Shown: positions 42,512 to 58,188 of the stretch, piece after piece
Layout of the letters: each line of letters begins with the position of its first letter
Position numbering within the stretch: position 1 is the first letter of the stretch
Origin: Cladosporium sp. IMV 00045
Taxonomy: Eukaryota > Ascomycota > Dothideomycetes > Cladosporiales > Cladosporiaceae
Length of the DNA: 64,000 nucleotides
NCBI GenBank assembly: GCA_001931905.2
Contig: MSJI02000906.1
Location: forward strand, 1-64,000
Reading direction: 5' to 3'
The notes under the pieces: generated by a model
What the model was told of the DNA's origin: nothing
Seen by the model: the letters and a program-made list of their open reading frames with translations, nothing else
Databases searched by the model: none
Made by a program: the position numbers and the translations under genes

Positions 42512-43064
42512 TGGGTGGCTTGGGAGTGGATGGGTTTGGTGTTGTGGTTGGGGCGGAGTGTGTTGAGGGTTGGTTGTCTGCATGATTTTCTTGTTTTAAT
42601 GATTGCTGGTTTAGCCTATAGAATTTTTACACGATGTGAGAGTCACCAAATTAACGTTCATTGACCCTTAGCTGGAGCGACGATATGCTTGGGCTGCCTC
42701 GCAGAGCTTTCCAAATGACCACCAAGAAAAGGCAAGGTTCTACTCATTATCTTTGGGCGCATATCTTGTATCATCTGAGTCTCTGGGAGGATGGAGTCTA
42801 CAGTGAGTGCATATTCGAGTTTTAGCGATCGACATTACATTTGTCCCCTATCTGGAAAAAGTATAGCGTTGCTGTTGATAGCTTCGATGCTCGTGCTGAT
42901 ATCTTGGAATCTCGAATAAAGCGTTCCCCAAAGGCCAGAATGTGCACGTGTCGTGTTCACGAGCACATGAATACTTGGATTAAAAAGGGGCCGGCTCATG
43001 ACAGTAGGCGGCTAATCGAACCGTTCACAGCATGAAGTGAGTCTCAACTGACGTTCCATCACAG
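42512..43064. other. Degenerate 5' part of paralogue A2
   Basis: The stretch before the second pseudogene exon contains a short frame at 42792 with a hydrophobic segment (SIALLLIASMLVLISW). This may be the decayed signal region of the second array member. Stops in all frames follow. No intact gene. Confidence 0.35.
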
Positions 43065-43596
43065 CCTTTCGATTCACTTGCGTGGTTCGCTTTCGTCACG
43101 AATCCCGTTGAAGATGTCCTCGTGATTGCGTATCCATGCTTGACGCATTACTGGATCGAAACGGAAAGCCCTGAGGCACTCGTGATTCAGTCTCTGCCAC
43201 TGTCACATGAATCCGACATGACTTTCCTCGATTGGAAGCGATCCTGCGATGCCGCCCGTGACGGCCCGAGAATACTGGACACACACCCCTGCCCACTACT
43301 TTCCAAGCAGTTGGAATGCAATCAGTCACAACCAGGATTCTCAAGGGCCTCGGACAGTCGTATAAAAGGAGTTTCAATAACCTTCCCCAGTGGAACCAAA
43401 GACTGGTCTTTCTGACGATACGAATGAATGGCGAGCTATTACTGGAACGGCACAACTTCAAGGCGTGAGGTAGATGCTGCTGCAACATAAGCAGCATCTT
43501 GGTCAGAAGACGATCAGCAAGCCATGTGTCTTTGATGACGAGAAAGACTCCTCTAGAGAGCCGTCTTTGTATGTTGAACTGGAGGATATCATTTGA
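43065..43596 (+). pseudogene. Secreted-family paralogue A2, exon 2 remnant
   Basis: After a CACAG acceptor the frame reads AWFAFVTNPVEDVLVIAY, then LPLSHESDMTFLDWKRSCDAA, closely matching exon 2 of its neighbours. Further on only pieces remain in other frames: GTAQLQGVR, then a TAG in place of the conserved Trp, MLLQHKQHLGQK, and EPSLYVELEDII before TGA. At least one frameshift and one nonsense change are visible. The 5' exon is not recognisable with confidence. This is a decayed copy. Confidence 0.72.
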
Positions 43597-44054
43597 CGTG
43601 CTTGCGTGTACAAAGAGCCTACCTTCGGTGCTTACAGGAGCCTACGGACCAGGCTGATGCTTAGAAACCCCTAGAATGAACGCCAATATGAACGTATAGT
43701 ATTCGAATGTCTCTTTGACGGCATCAAGTTGTTTCTGGAAGAGCTTGCTCGATTCGAAACTGTTTCTCGCCTTGATCTTTGTTATCGACGACTCTCTAGA
43801 ATCGCAAATCTTAAGCTTTTAAGATCTGTTACATTACCGGTCTTCTTTGTCAAATAACCCATCATTCCAACACTGGGCTTTTAGATTCATCCAACACCAA
43901 TAGAGCTTGTGCGTTCAGAAAACTCATGTTCGTTATAGCTGAGTCTGAACATAAGTTTGGACATAGTTAACATCGATACAGATACACCGAGGAATATATC
44001 CGGAAATTCGATATAATATTTTTCCTCAATCTGCTAAAAGTCACATCAACCGAT
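43597..44054. other. Intergenic stretch within the array
   Basis: About 460 bp of AT-richer sequence between pseudogene A2 and paralogue B. No coding signal was seen. It serves as promoter of B. Confidence 0.45.
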
Positions 44055-45215
44055 ATGGCGTCCTGTGCAAGTCGATTCCAACCTGCGCTCCTGGTTCTGT
44101 TGGTCTTCTTATTGTTCATGGAAGGAGTTCGCAACTCAAATGCTTCTTCTCCCTTGAACAACAGCCTACAGCCTCGTGCCGATCGCTCACCACCTGGTGG
44201 CGGAAGTCAGAGCCCCAGCGATGTGTCAATGGGAGGAAGCGATGCCGGAAATTCCGGAGAAGATTATATCCAAAATAACTGGGAATGGCTTTGCGAGAGA
44301 GGTGCTCTCTTCACAGTATACTTCAACAAGCCAGATGCAGACGTCTTGAGAGATCTTCAGTCAAAGGACCCCCAGCGATGGCCTCGAGGCTCGCAGCTTG
44401 CTAGCCGGTTCACAGATGTCAGAGAGCTCCAGCGAAATGGTTGGAACCCCGAGGATGGCACTGATGAAATGCGGGCGGAGATGGATATCTATGTCCCCTT
44501 CTGTGACGCACTTAGGGCCATGCTCCTATCTTATACACCACGACCCCTTGGCAAACTGGAACGTTACGTCTACCATCACAACCTCTGGTATGAAGTCGAT
44601 GGCGAACATGTTCAAGTCCGTGTCCTATCTCAAAGCCGCAGAACGTACCGCGCAAATTGAGCTAACCTGCATCTGCAGCCTGTAGGACAAAGTGCAACTT
44701 TCGCCTTCATCACAAATCCCGAGCAAGGAGTCTTTGCCCCCCAAGCAGCGTATGGCACGCAGTGGGTCATCGATCAACGTGGCGGTGCCGATGCAACCGG
44801 ATACCAAAATCCTCCCCTATCGCATCTCTCGGACATAGGGTTCCTGGATTACAAGCGCGCGTGCAGTGCATACAGAGTCGACATCAAAAGGCTAAGGTAT
44901 GTTATTCTGCCTGTAATTACGGCGCTAGAGCCACACGCCGTAGTGAAGGAGATTTTCAAGCGAAGACAACGTCCCATCGAAGATTTTGACGAACTTCCCG
45001 AATGGCAGAACAGAATGTGTCTCTCACCGAACACCGACGTAGGCCAAGCGTTGATTGGACTGGTGCAGTTACAGGGGATCGGATGGATGCTACTCCAGCA
45101 TCGCCGGGAACTGGGCATGAAGAGATTCCGGCAGATGTGTATCTTCAAAGATGAGGATCGAGGTAACCCCGGCAGAGGACCTTCCATCTATGTCGAGCTA
45201 GAGGATGTTCGTTGA
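44055..45215 (+). CDS. Secreted-family paralogue B (intact)
   Basis: Exons are 44055-44615 and 44679-45215, giving 365 residues. It is the only undamaged member of the array. A signal peptide (PALLVLLVFLLFMEGVRNSNA) is followed by a Pro/Gly/Ser-rich segment. The family core is GALFTVYFNKPDADVLRDL, LASRFTDVRELQRNGW and YVPFCDAL. After the intron come ATFAFITNPEQG, NPPLSHLSDIGFLDYKRAC, LQGIGWMLLQHRRELGMK and GPSIYVELEDVR. The donor is a weak GTCCGT, with a GCTAAC branch site and a TGCAG acceptor. I recognise no known domain, and no catalytic or cysteine pattern stands out (few Cys). An extracellular or secretory-pathway role is inferred from the signal only. Confidence 0.72.
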
Positions 45216-45946
45216 TTGGCCGTCGACGATGATGATTTGATGCTCTTTCACAGATTCTGTTAGGCGAGGTTTGTTGATGAGTTTCTTGGTGGGTCTCTTT
45301 CCTTTTGATATACGTTGATGCGAATGGTTGGAGATTTTTCATTTGCGGTGACGAGCACAAGATCTGTCGGAACCTCTTTCTCTACTCTTCTTTTGCTTCC
45401 ATTGATAAACTGCAAGCTTTTCTAATGCCGCGAATTGAGGCATCAGATGCCCTTTGCGTATGAGATGATCGAAGTGATCTGATGTATCGATGAAGATGTC
45501 CTCCAGTGTCAAAAAGCCAGCAGTAACACAGATCATGCAGCAATCGGGCCGTTGGCGGTGTACCCAACCGATAGTTGACCAACGATTCCTTCAATTCGCT
45601 TCTACTTCACATATGAACTTCAGCGAGCGAATCGTCCTCCTGGCATGTCGAATCTCAGCGTAGCCTTTCCGTAGTTGACAAGTTGTAGATGTCGTTCTTG
45701 GGAGTACTCAGAATCATCCAGTATGTTCTTACGGCCTCTAATGGTTGAGATATGTGATGTGAAGCAAAGGTGTTTGGAATGGTCTGGTCGGGTCTTCTGG
45801 CTTGACCTCAGATATATCCTGCTCAGTTTTTCAGTCCTCATTCTCTCCAATAAATCACATCTCATGGTCATATCTCAGCGGTGGTTTACCTGTTACCATT
45901 GATCAACAGATCATCCGTGTCACCCACACAAAGAACTTGAGGCCAC
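45216..45946. other. Intergenic stretch within the array
   Basis: About 730 bp between paralogues B and C. Short frames only. No recognisable remnant of a further copy. Confidence 0.4.
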
Positions 45947-47310
45947 ATGGCCACCATGCGTGTGCCACAGAATCTATCGCGGTATCCCTTTGGAGGACTT
46001 CTACTGTTGGTGCTGATTTTACTACAAGCATTCCCTGTTACAGTTGGTCATCCCAGTCTTGCTCGATCCAACTCGAAAGGAACTGATAACAAACAAGACA
46101 TGGCATCTGTAGCCTCAGCATGCTCCGCGGTACTTACAAGCACCACCGCAGCAACAAAATCTCTGTTCAAGCGAGCCTGGTCCTATGATGAATTCGTCCA
46201 ATAGGGCAACCAGAACCGATGCCTCCAAGAAGCGCTCGAGAGCGACGTCCCGCAATCCGAGTTCACCTCCGAGGATTACGGTCAGCTTGTCGAGTATGGC
46301 TGGGTAGATTCCAGAGGTACCAGTCGAGCTATGTTTGACTCTATTCTTGAGCGTTTGGAGACCAGAGCTTTTGCGAGAGATTGGCCGCAGGGTATCGGTA
46401 TGGCTCTGGAGACGCCGCCACTTGTCGCCAACCGCTGGGTCCATGGGAAGGAGTCGACGAAGACGTATACGCCAGGAGGTGCTGGAGCTTCGTCTGCAGG
46501 GCCGAAGAAGTATAATGTAAGTTGTTCCCAGGGCAAATTTGCTCAATACCACTAACGGCGTGAATGCAGCCCACATATGCGTCTTACACGACTGCCATGG
46601 ACATCCAAAACGGCGTGATCGTAGCCGAGTTTGACAAGCTATACAGCCCAGAAAGAAGCATCCGCGAGAATCGACGAAGGTGGAAAGGAGGCGAGATTGC
46701 CCCCCTTTCTGCATGGAGCGACGTCATATTCCTCGAATGGAGCAAGCAGAAGGCGAACGCGCTGCAACATCTCGGAAGCGGAAGATCAGGGGAGATCCAA
46801 TACATCGTCTTCAGCGAGATCCAGAGAACGGACGACAACGGCGGCATGGAAACCGTCGACACAATGTTCGAAGCGATGACCCGGACGAACTCTGGCAATC
46901 TTGGGCCTCCTGTCTTCAAGCACAAACGAACGTTTTCCTTCGCGACTCACAGCGATGTAGACGCCTTCCACGCTCTGCTGGGCACACGTCCTGGCGAGAT
47001 GGTCACCGACTTCCTTGCGAAACACAAAGAGGACCTTGGCCTGCGGCATGTCACAGACATCAGTGTGTTTGGTACGGGACCGCATCAAGAGCGATACGAC
47101 CGGGATCGAGTCCGAGCTGGTTTGGTCTTCAAGATTCAGGCGGCTGCTTTCTTGGCTGGGAGTGCTTCTGGGACGTCAGCTACAACGCCGGAGCTCTCGA
47201 GTGGGTCGGCGTCGGATCAAGGAGGGAATAGTGGCGCTCAGACTCCTGGGGAGACGAGTGCTCATGCTGGTGGTGGTGTGTATCAGATTCCAAGAGTTGA
47301 GACGAAGTGA
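45947..47310 (+). pseudogene. Secreted-family paralogue C with in-frame TAG
   Basis: Exons are 45947-46516 and 46570-47310. The frame is conserved throughout except for one TAG at 46202-46204, where paralogue A has Lys (an AAG to TAG change would explain it). Start MATMRVPQNLSRYPFGG is followed by a signal (LLLLVLILLQAFPVTVG). After the stop the frame continues LVEYGWVDSRGTSRAMFDSI and, in exon 2, LSAWSDVIFLEWSKQKA, DFLAKHKEDLGLRHVTDI. The C-terminus is longer than in A or B, with a Ser/Gly-rich extension (SASDQGGNSGAQTPGE). The GTAAGT donor and TGCAG acceptor are sound. It is either a young pseudogene, a read-through gene or a base-call error. Confidence 0.65.
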
Positions 47311-48200
47311 GGTTGGGGTTTCGAGAAAGCCTCCTGTGTCTTGCTTTTGCCAGTATCATGCTTGGTGAGCTGCGAAGCTGGGCAAGAAACGAGATCAGAC
47401 TGCAGCGCTGGATGTTGTAACCATCTCTTCGTGCATGACGGTGATGTCCAATGGCATGTACGACCAGATCGCATGTAAGTGAGCTCGCCAAGCAAGGCTG
47501 AATGCTTAAACGTTCAGCCTTTCGAGATAGGTCCAGCCTGAGGGGTGTTATGCATGCGTTGGTACTGGTACGCCGTTGATTGAGCGTGCAGACAAGGATA
47601 GAGAATACCGGTGAGCACTCGGCACACTGTTCCGTTCAGCTATGTCTATAGCTCCTTTAGGAGATAACTGCATAATTTAGGACGATATCAGTTGACACGA
47701 ATGCTCCGCGTTCTGCATTACTCAACGAATGTGTGTGCAAAGATAAAGGCAAGGTGCTCGTATTGCTCGTTTACTCATCCAGGGCTGGTAGATGATAGGA
47801 ACGTCTAGATTTCGTAGGCGAAATGAAGGTTTCTGCACAAACCCAACCCCACACACTCAAACCCCATGGGCGTGGATCAGGGCATTGCCGAGGAAAGCTT
47901 GTGCACATGTTATGCTCAACATTTAGCCTCATTAGGTAGCTGAATCTCTTGGGTAGAGGCGGGAGAGTCGGTGTTGTCACACGCCGAACGGCCTGGGATA
48001 CTTAGTTTTATGCACGAGTTGCAGGAGGGAGAACATAGGACGGAGACAAGGCTAAGCTCCGGCGCGAGAAGATGGCGTTCTCTTCAGCCTAGGATTTCCT
48101 TCCACCCTTGTTTTTGGGATGCAGTGGTTTTTGGCAGGCTGATGCGTGACCGTGTGACAACCAAGACTTACGGTGCGATCTTGGATACGGTATAGATGCA
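47311..48200. other. Intergenic stretch, no gene seen
   Basis: About 890 bp between the array and the MFS transporter. No supported coding frame or repeat. Confidence 0.45.
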
Positions 48201-50190
48201 ATGGGGTCGACTTCTGAGACAACCACGGCTGGGACTCAAGACACCAAGCAGCCAACCGACATTGAGAAAGGGCTTGGAGACAAGGAGACTGGCACCGCCT
48301 TGCCATCGTCTTCCGCTTCCTTCGACGAGGCTCGCGTTCAGGATGAGGAGAAAGCGCTTCCGCTGAACGAGTCTGGCAAAGATGCCATCGAAGAGTCAGC
48401 TGTCGAACATGACCCCAACGTCGTCGACTGGGACGAGAACGATCCCGACAACCCATACAACTGGCCAGCAAAGAAGAAATGGCTCAACATTGGAGTCTTG
48501 GCCGCTGTCACTTTCCTCACACCACTGGCCTCGTCGTTCTTCGCTCCGGCTGTGCCTCGTTTGATGGCGGACTTCAACTCTACCTCTGAGATTACGGCAA
48601 CCTTTGTCGTCTCGGTGTTCGTCTTCTCTTCTAAAGCACCGATCAGAGAGGCTAATTGCGGTGTAGATACATTCTGGGCTTCGCAATCGGGCCTCTTGTC
48701 GTAAGTGAACAACAGCAACATATCTTACGACGAGACTGACCGGCTGAATGCGAACACAGATTGCTCCTCTCAGCGAGCTCTATGGTCGCGTCTACATATA
48801 TCATGCCTGTAACCTAGGCTTCATCATATTTAACGTCGGTTGTGCCCTCGCTACGAATATGGACATGCTCATTGGCTTCCGTTTCCTCGCAGGGTGCTTC
48901 GGCGTAGCACCTGTCACCATCGGCGGCGGCACCATTGCCGATCTCATGAAGCCTGAAGACCGCGGCGCTGCCATGTCGATTTGGGCGATGGGTAAGTCTC
49001 TGATAGCATCAAGGCAGAAGAACTGTTCCGGCTAACCAACCCCCGTCAAGGCCCCCTTGTAGGCCCCATCGTAGGACCAATAGCAGGCGGCTTCCTCAGC
49101 GAAGCAGCCGGCTGGCGCTGGATCTTCTGGGTTCTCGCCATCGCCTCAGGAGTGATATCCATCATGGCCGTCTTCACGATCCAGGAGACCTACGCGCCTG
49201 TCCTGCTGGAGCGCCGCACCAAGCGTCTGCGCAAAGAAGCCGGCAACATGAACCTCCGTTCCAAACTCGAGCAGAACCTCCCACCCAGAGAGATCTTCAT
49301 CCGCGCAGTCGCTCGTCCAACGAAACTCATGTTCCTCAGCCCCATATGCGCGCTGATGTCTCTGTAAGCCCTTCAAACAAATCGTCACAAGAAACTTCCA
49401 TCCTTCGATCCCTAACAACCCCCAGATACATGGCCATAGTCTACGGCATCCTCTACCTCCTCTTCACAACCTTCACCTTCGTCTTCCAAGAAACCTACTC
49501 CTTCAGCGAATCCATCGTAGGCCTAACCTACATCGGCCTCGGAATCGGCAACTTCATCGGCCTGGGCGTGCTCGGTTTCGGCTCGGACAGAATCATGAAA
49601 CGGCTCGCGGCCAAGCACAACGACGGCAAGATCAAGCCCGAGTACCGCCTGCCGCCGCTCATCTGGGGCGCGCCTTTCATCCCCGCGGGCCTGTTCTTGT
49701 ACGGCTGGAGTGCCCAGTATGCGGTGCATTGGATCGTGCCGGAGTTGGGCACGCTGCTCGTGGGTATTGGGATGATCGCGGCTTTTATGGCGATCAATAC
49801 TTATCTTGTGGATGCTTTCACGCTGTATGCTGCGAGTGCTATGGCGGCGAATACGATTTTGCGGTCGGTGAGTGGGATCCTTTTTCGGTCGTCGATCCAA
49901 CTTTTTTGTTATTCCCTCTATTGCTGGGCTGTACTTACCGATGTGTTTAGATCCTCGGCGCGGTTTTCCCTCTGTTCGGTCTGCAGGTTAGTATACGTAC
50001 CTCCACTATCGTCGCGTCGATTGGATTTCAAGTCGCTGATGCTCGGAAACAGATGTACAACGCCCTCGGCCTGGGATGGGGCAACAGTCTGATCGCCTTT
50101 GTGTCTTTGGCCTTATGTGCGATTCCCGTGGCTTTCTACTGGTACGGCGAGCGGTTGCGTACGAGCAAGAGGTTCCAGGTCAAGTTCTGA
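48201..50190 (+). CDS. MFS drug:H+ antiporter (DHA1 type)
   Basis: Seven exons: 48201-48616, 48667-48700, 48760-48991, 49051-49363, 49426-49867, 49951-49986 and 50053-50190, giving 536 residues. A charged cytosolic N-terminus ends in [17 protein letters not shown], typical of fungal multidrug carriers, and twelve hydrophobic segments follow. Seen are [13 protein letters not shown] (motif A region), [41 protein letters not shown] (motif C) and [12 protein letters not shown] in the second half. Substrate cannot be told. Exons of 34 and 36 bp are present. Intron 1 appears to use GTTCGT, needed to restore [13 protein letters not shown]. Confidence 0.92.
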
Positions 50191-50621
50191 GGGAGACTCA
50201 CATAGAAGTGAGAGATTTAGGCGGATGAAAGTCCCATTTGCTTTTTTTCGTTCTCTATAGAGGGTATCGACTCGCTTTTGCTTTTTGAAGGTCCCCCCAT
50301 TATGCTCCAGATTCCCTTTTGCTTGCTCTAACGCCCATCGTACATGACCCCAACTTTAAGAATAATCGCATCGTGGACGAGTACAAACCTCGATCCTTGT
50401 TATTCCAGGCAGGTGTTGTACTGGCAGTCGAATGCAGCGTGGTGACTGCCCCGGTTTGAAGACCAACCCTGACACCAAAAGTGCATCCCGTTCGCCGCAT
50501 AGAATTGCGGCATTGATTGTCATCGTAGTAGCCAAGCTCAGCCGTGTTGGAAGCGGCATGCTTCGACGACAGAAATTCTCGTCCAAAGAAAAAATTGTTA
50601 CACCAAAAACTCTGCAACTCC
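50191..50621. other. Convergent 3' region
   Basis: About 430 bp between the MFS stop and the RRS1 stop, which face each other. Presumed 3' untranslated sequence. Confidence 0.45.
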
Positions 50622-51167
50622 TCAGCGCTTTCCCATCTTGCTCTTCTTCAGCGCCAGCCTCTTATTCCTGCGATCGAGATCACTGCCCGTGTTCTTCTTA
50701 CTCCCGATCTGCTTGGCCTTCTTCTCTTCCTTGTCGTCCACAATAGTCAACCAATCATCCGGCACGGTGCCCTCAGCCTTCTTGCCCTTGTAGCCATACT
50801 TCGGCTTCCAGTCCTGCGCAGCATCGTCGTATTCCAACTTCCCGTCCCGTCGCTTGGGCTTGATGCCCTTCTTCTCCGCGAACTTCTGCCACTTGGTCTT
50901 CTCCTTGTCTTTGGGCACGGGCTTCTCGCGGGGCAGGTGCGTGGAGGGGGCGGGCAGGTTGAGTTGCAGCGACTGGTCTTCGGTCGATTTCGTGATGGCG
51001 CAGGTCGTCAGGAGCTGGTTGATCAGGCCTTGCGCCGTGTCGCGCGCGACGGCTTGAAGGGTGGCTTCTTTGTTTTCGGCGAGAGAGGGGAGAGGGTTGG
51101 GGTCGTTGCAGAGGAGAGTGCCGAGGTCGAAGGTGAAGGGTTGGGGTTTGGGCTCGAGGTGCGCCAT
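50622..51167 (-). CDS. RRS1: Ribosome biogenesis regulatory protein RRS1
   Basis: A single exon of 181 residues. RRS1, with Rpf2, brings 5S rRNA, L5 and L11 into the pre-60S particle in the nucleolus. The family core is present: FDLGTLLCNDPNPL, LINQLLTTCAI, LPAPSTHLPREKPVPKDK, TKWQKFAEKKGIKPKRRDG and WKPKYGYKG. A basic C-terminus (DRRNKRLALKKSKMGKR) serves as nucleolar signal. Length is in the usual fungal range. Its partner protein L11 is encoded 45 kb away in the same window, with no sign of a functional cluster. Confidence 0.95.
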   Translation of the reverse strand: MAHLEPKPQPFTFDLGTLLCNDPNPLPSLAENKEATLQAVARDTAQGLINQLLTTCAITKSTEDQSLQLNLPAPSTHLPREKPVPKDKEKTKWQKFAEKKGIKPKRRDGKLEYDDAAQDWKPKYGYKGKKAEGTVPDDWLTIVDDKEEKKAKQIGSKKNTGSDLDRRNKRLALKKSKMGKR

Positions 51168-54029
51168 TTTTGTGTGTGTTGTTGTGAGGTTGGTTGTTCT
51201 GCCTCTAGGTGTTGCTTTCTTGCGAAAGTTATCGGCTGGATTGAAGAAGAAATCGTTAAGGCCGAGGCGAAATCTTGGCTTGGGGAAGGTCGGCGCTAAT
51301 GCAGCAGGGCGGTTAGCGCGAAGTCTAAATTTGACTGTGAACTTGACAGTATAGCAAATATCATTGACCGCGATGCCAACCCATATTTCCTCGATTGTAT
51401 TAGAAACGAGACTTTCTAGCCGCTACGTCCATCGACTGGAAGCTCAGAGCACCGAATAACAATTTGGTACGGAATGCATGGGCACAGATCATCTGTATCT
51501 AGATGTATGTCTGATCATTGCAACAATATTATTTTGCCAAACTACAGGCGGTCCAGAGAACAATGTTCAGCTCGAACGACCTCTCCCTCTTTCATATCAA
51601 GACTACTATTTGATCATTCTCTCGGTTGACAAGAGGAGACTGACATGGGATATTGGCCGGATTCAGCTCATAAAGACTGCCCTTCTTTTATTACTTCCTC
51701 CAAGCCATAAACGAAATAGAGCTGATAGCGACGTCGCCTGTCGGTTTTCAAGAATTTCTTGCATGGATGTGGAAAAGGCTTTAAGACGCTTGCGGCATGG
51801 TAATAGACTGGGTCAAGGAATGGCTCCGTGAGAGTCCATCATGCACTTGAGATCACGAGTAGATCGAACATGTTCTCTCAATAACCAATCAACGTCGCAC
51901 GAAGATTTCGAATGGCAAGTGTCTCTTCCTTCGAGTTGACGGGATTGCTGTGACTCATGTTCGATGATCGGCCTTCCTGCGTCACAGATAGAAAAAGCGT
52001 GCTCGCTTCAATCGACACATCGCAAGGCTCCCTGAGAGCAGACGAACTTGGAATCTGTGTATTGGTCTCGAGAGCAGACATTGACACAAACGCCTCGGAA
52101 ACGCCATCACCGGTTGTGGAAATTGCAGAAATCAATTTTGATACCCGAAGGATCCGGCAGATTTGACCAGGGGTAAACATTAGACACTCCTCGAATATCA
52201 CTTAGGTACCTTCTCGTAACGACGCGGGAAGGATTCAAGAGCAGAGCTGGGTTGACACCGGAGGTTTTACATAGTTCTTCCATGGCCGCGCCAGTGGGCA
52301 TAGGGAAATTGTTGGTGAAACAGCAGGCGTGCCTAAAGCGGCCGTGGGATTGCTTCAGGTTTGAGATTTGGTTAGAATCCAAACGGTCAAGCAGCAGCAG
52401 TAGCAGCAGTAGTAGCAGGAAAGACAAGGCGTGCGCTACACGAACGAGCATGATTGTCTGCAAGCGAAGAGGAACGTCGTCAGGGTTGGCCTCTGCATGA
52501 GTCGGGAGTGTTTGCCTCCCGCATACTGTAAATGGAGGCGTTCGTTCTTCTGTGTCCGAAAGTAGAACATGTGGAACGAGATAGAAAGAGACATCTCCAT
52601 GCACGAGCACTATTCCTATCAACGCCCTACAGTTACAACCTGGCAAAACATGGGAGCTAGTCCCACTAGCAAAGAACGCCGGACCGAGGTACGGTGTCTT
52701 CAGTATTTCTGGACGCAAGTGGCGGCCGAGGCGCGAGAATCGCTTCGGTGGGAGAAGCGAACAGAAGTTCAAAGCGAGAAAGCCGTTGAGAGTAGAGAGT
52801 GATATTTTGGGGTATTGCTTTTTGGGCAAACGGGCCGTCATCGATGGAACAGATCTTGCTATATTCGTATATTGGCCCATGTATAGGGCGCTCGGCAAGC
52901 TGTGCTCGGGCCTCTGTAGAACAAATGCAGAAGGCGAGAAATCGTATTCGGCATGCCGGCAGTGGACGTCTTTTTCGTCTGGAGCAAAATGAACGGGCGC
53001 CAGAGGAGCAAGAAACATGTCACTACAGTGAATAGTACCGGGCGGTGACGAAGATGTTGTGGCTGTTCTGTGCTTGGCGATTTACTTTTCATGCGTTTCT
53101 TAATATAGACGCCAGTTCCTGCGTCCAGGCGACGCTAGGATGCCGCGAGCTTGCGGCACGGTTGCTACTAACGACGGCCGCGATTTGTGGGAAGGTTGGG
53201 CTTGCTTCTGCTCTGAGAGGGTCTGGACGCTGGTGTAGATGCAGTAGCTGAACTGCTGAACCACGTAGCATGCCGCCTGGTTTTTCTTGTGTGGTTTGCA
53301 CGATAGGATCACGAGTCTCAGGATGGGCGATGCCACGGGGCGGAAATAGACGGCCAGAGTATTGAATGCGAGAGACAGGGGCGAATTCACATGTTCTGCA
53401 GTGCTGTGATTCGTCGGGAGGGTGAAGAAGAGGCTCGGGAAGTGAAACGCTCTGCTCGCACCCGTTTGCTTTGGAGGGGGACGTCACGTGCATTGGCCGT
53501 GAGTGAAAGAGTTTAGGTGGTGGTGCTTGGGTGGTGCTAGCTGTTAGGTGGTGTTGTTTGGTGCTAGCTGTTGTTTTGGCTTCCTTTTGGTGGGACCCTG
53601 CGTCGTCGTCGTCGTGTGCTTCCAGTACCTCCTAGTGAGGGCATCCACCATCACAAGCAAGCAGAAGTCACTCTATTACCACTAGCAGTACAAGACTCGC
53701 CCTTCTCCCGCCACAAACCTACTTTCTCCTCGTCTTCCCACATTTCTCTCTCCTCCAACACAACCCTTCCAATTCTTCTTACTTGATCTTCTGCGCTTCA
53801 TCTCACTCACGACGCAATACGAATCTTCTAATACACGACCGCCCGCCGCCTCGTCTCAAGTGGAGCCTCTCACTCGCTGAGCTCTCATACACTCCTCCGC
53901 CTCGTTCCCAGACCGCCTGAAACACGCTTGTCCCGGTCTGCCATTGATCATCTTCTCGCCCTCCACCATCACCACCTCTTTCTCTTCCTCACACTCGCTT
54001 CCTGCACATAACCCACATCACTCTTCAAA
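51168..54029. other. Long intergenic stretch upstream of GFA1
   Basis: About 2.9 kb between the divergent RRS1 and GFA1 genes. A minus-strand frame near 52452 with a leucine run comes from a CTG/CTA microsatellite, and a neighbouring minus frame (about 52130-51888) has somewhat natural composition; I could not join them convincingly. The last 450 bp before GFA1 are C/T-rich, like a long 5' leader. Confidence 0.4.
52390..52419. repeat. CAG/TAG trinucleotide microsatellite
   Basis: An imperfect AGC/AGT repeat of about ten units. On the minus strand it would read as a run of leucines. Confidence 0.7.
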
Positions 54030-57659
<3,630 letters not shown>

Positions 57660-58188
57660 CGATTCGCCTATGCGTTCCGATCGAAGAAACTGTTCCCTTC
57701 AGCCACTCCAGATCCGCCGCGTGCTGTGCGTTATGCTGATCTACTGTCCATTCCTCGATGCGTTTGAAATCATTCGTGAGTCTTGACCGGTCCGGTCCGA
57801 TGTGCGAGTACAGTGTGCATCCTGCAATTGTCGTGTTTGAATCGGGAACATTGTACGTGGATCGGTTGAGGCAAAGCACTTTGCCTTGGATGGCAGGGTC
57901 GTTTGCGATTTCTTCAATCAGCTCCTGACCTTTTTCGTGAGACGTGCTGTAGTATTCGTGCTTCCCGCCGACGAGGAGGACTTTTTCGAATATTCCACAG
58001 CATTTTATGATGAAGTCACGGTATTTTTCAGAGTCGCGAAAGCGGCCGACGTCGCCGGCGAGGATCAGGATCGGTGCTGCTGGAGAGATTGACAGTTCAT
58101 AGTTGATCCTCTCAAGGTGGAGGTCGGACATGTACTGGATTGTGGACTTTCGTGTCCTTGTGAGCTTGGGCCTGGATAAGGACCACAT

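Noticed and set aside
52107..53018. Minus-strand frame of 303 codons with a leucine run
   Set aside because: The leucines come from a CTG/CTA microsatellite. The rest lacks domain or signal logic beyond that run. A small secreted protein near 52452-51888 remains possible but no splice model was convincing.
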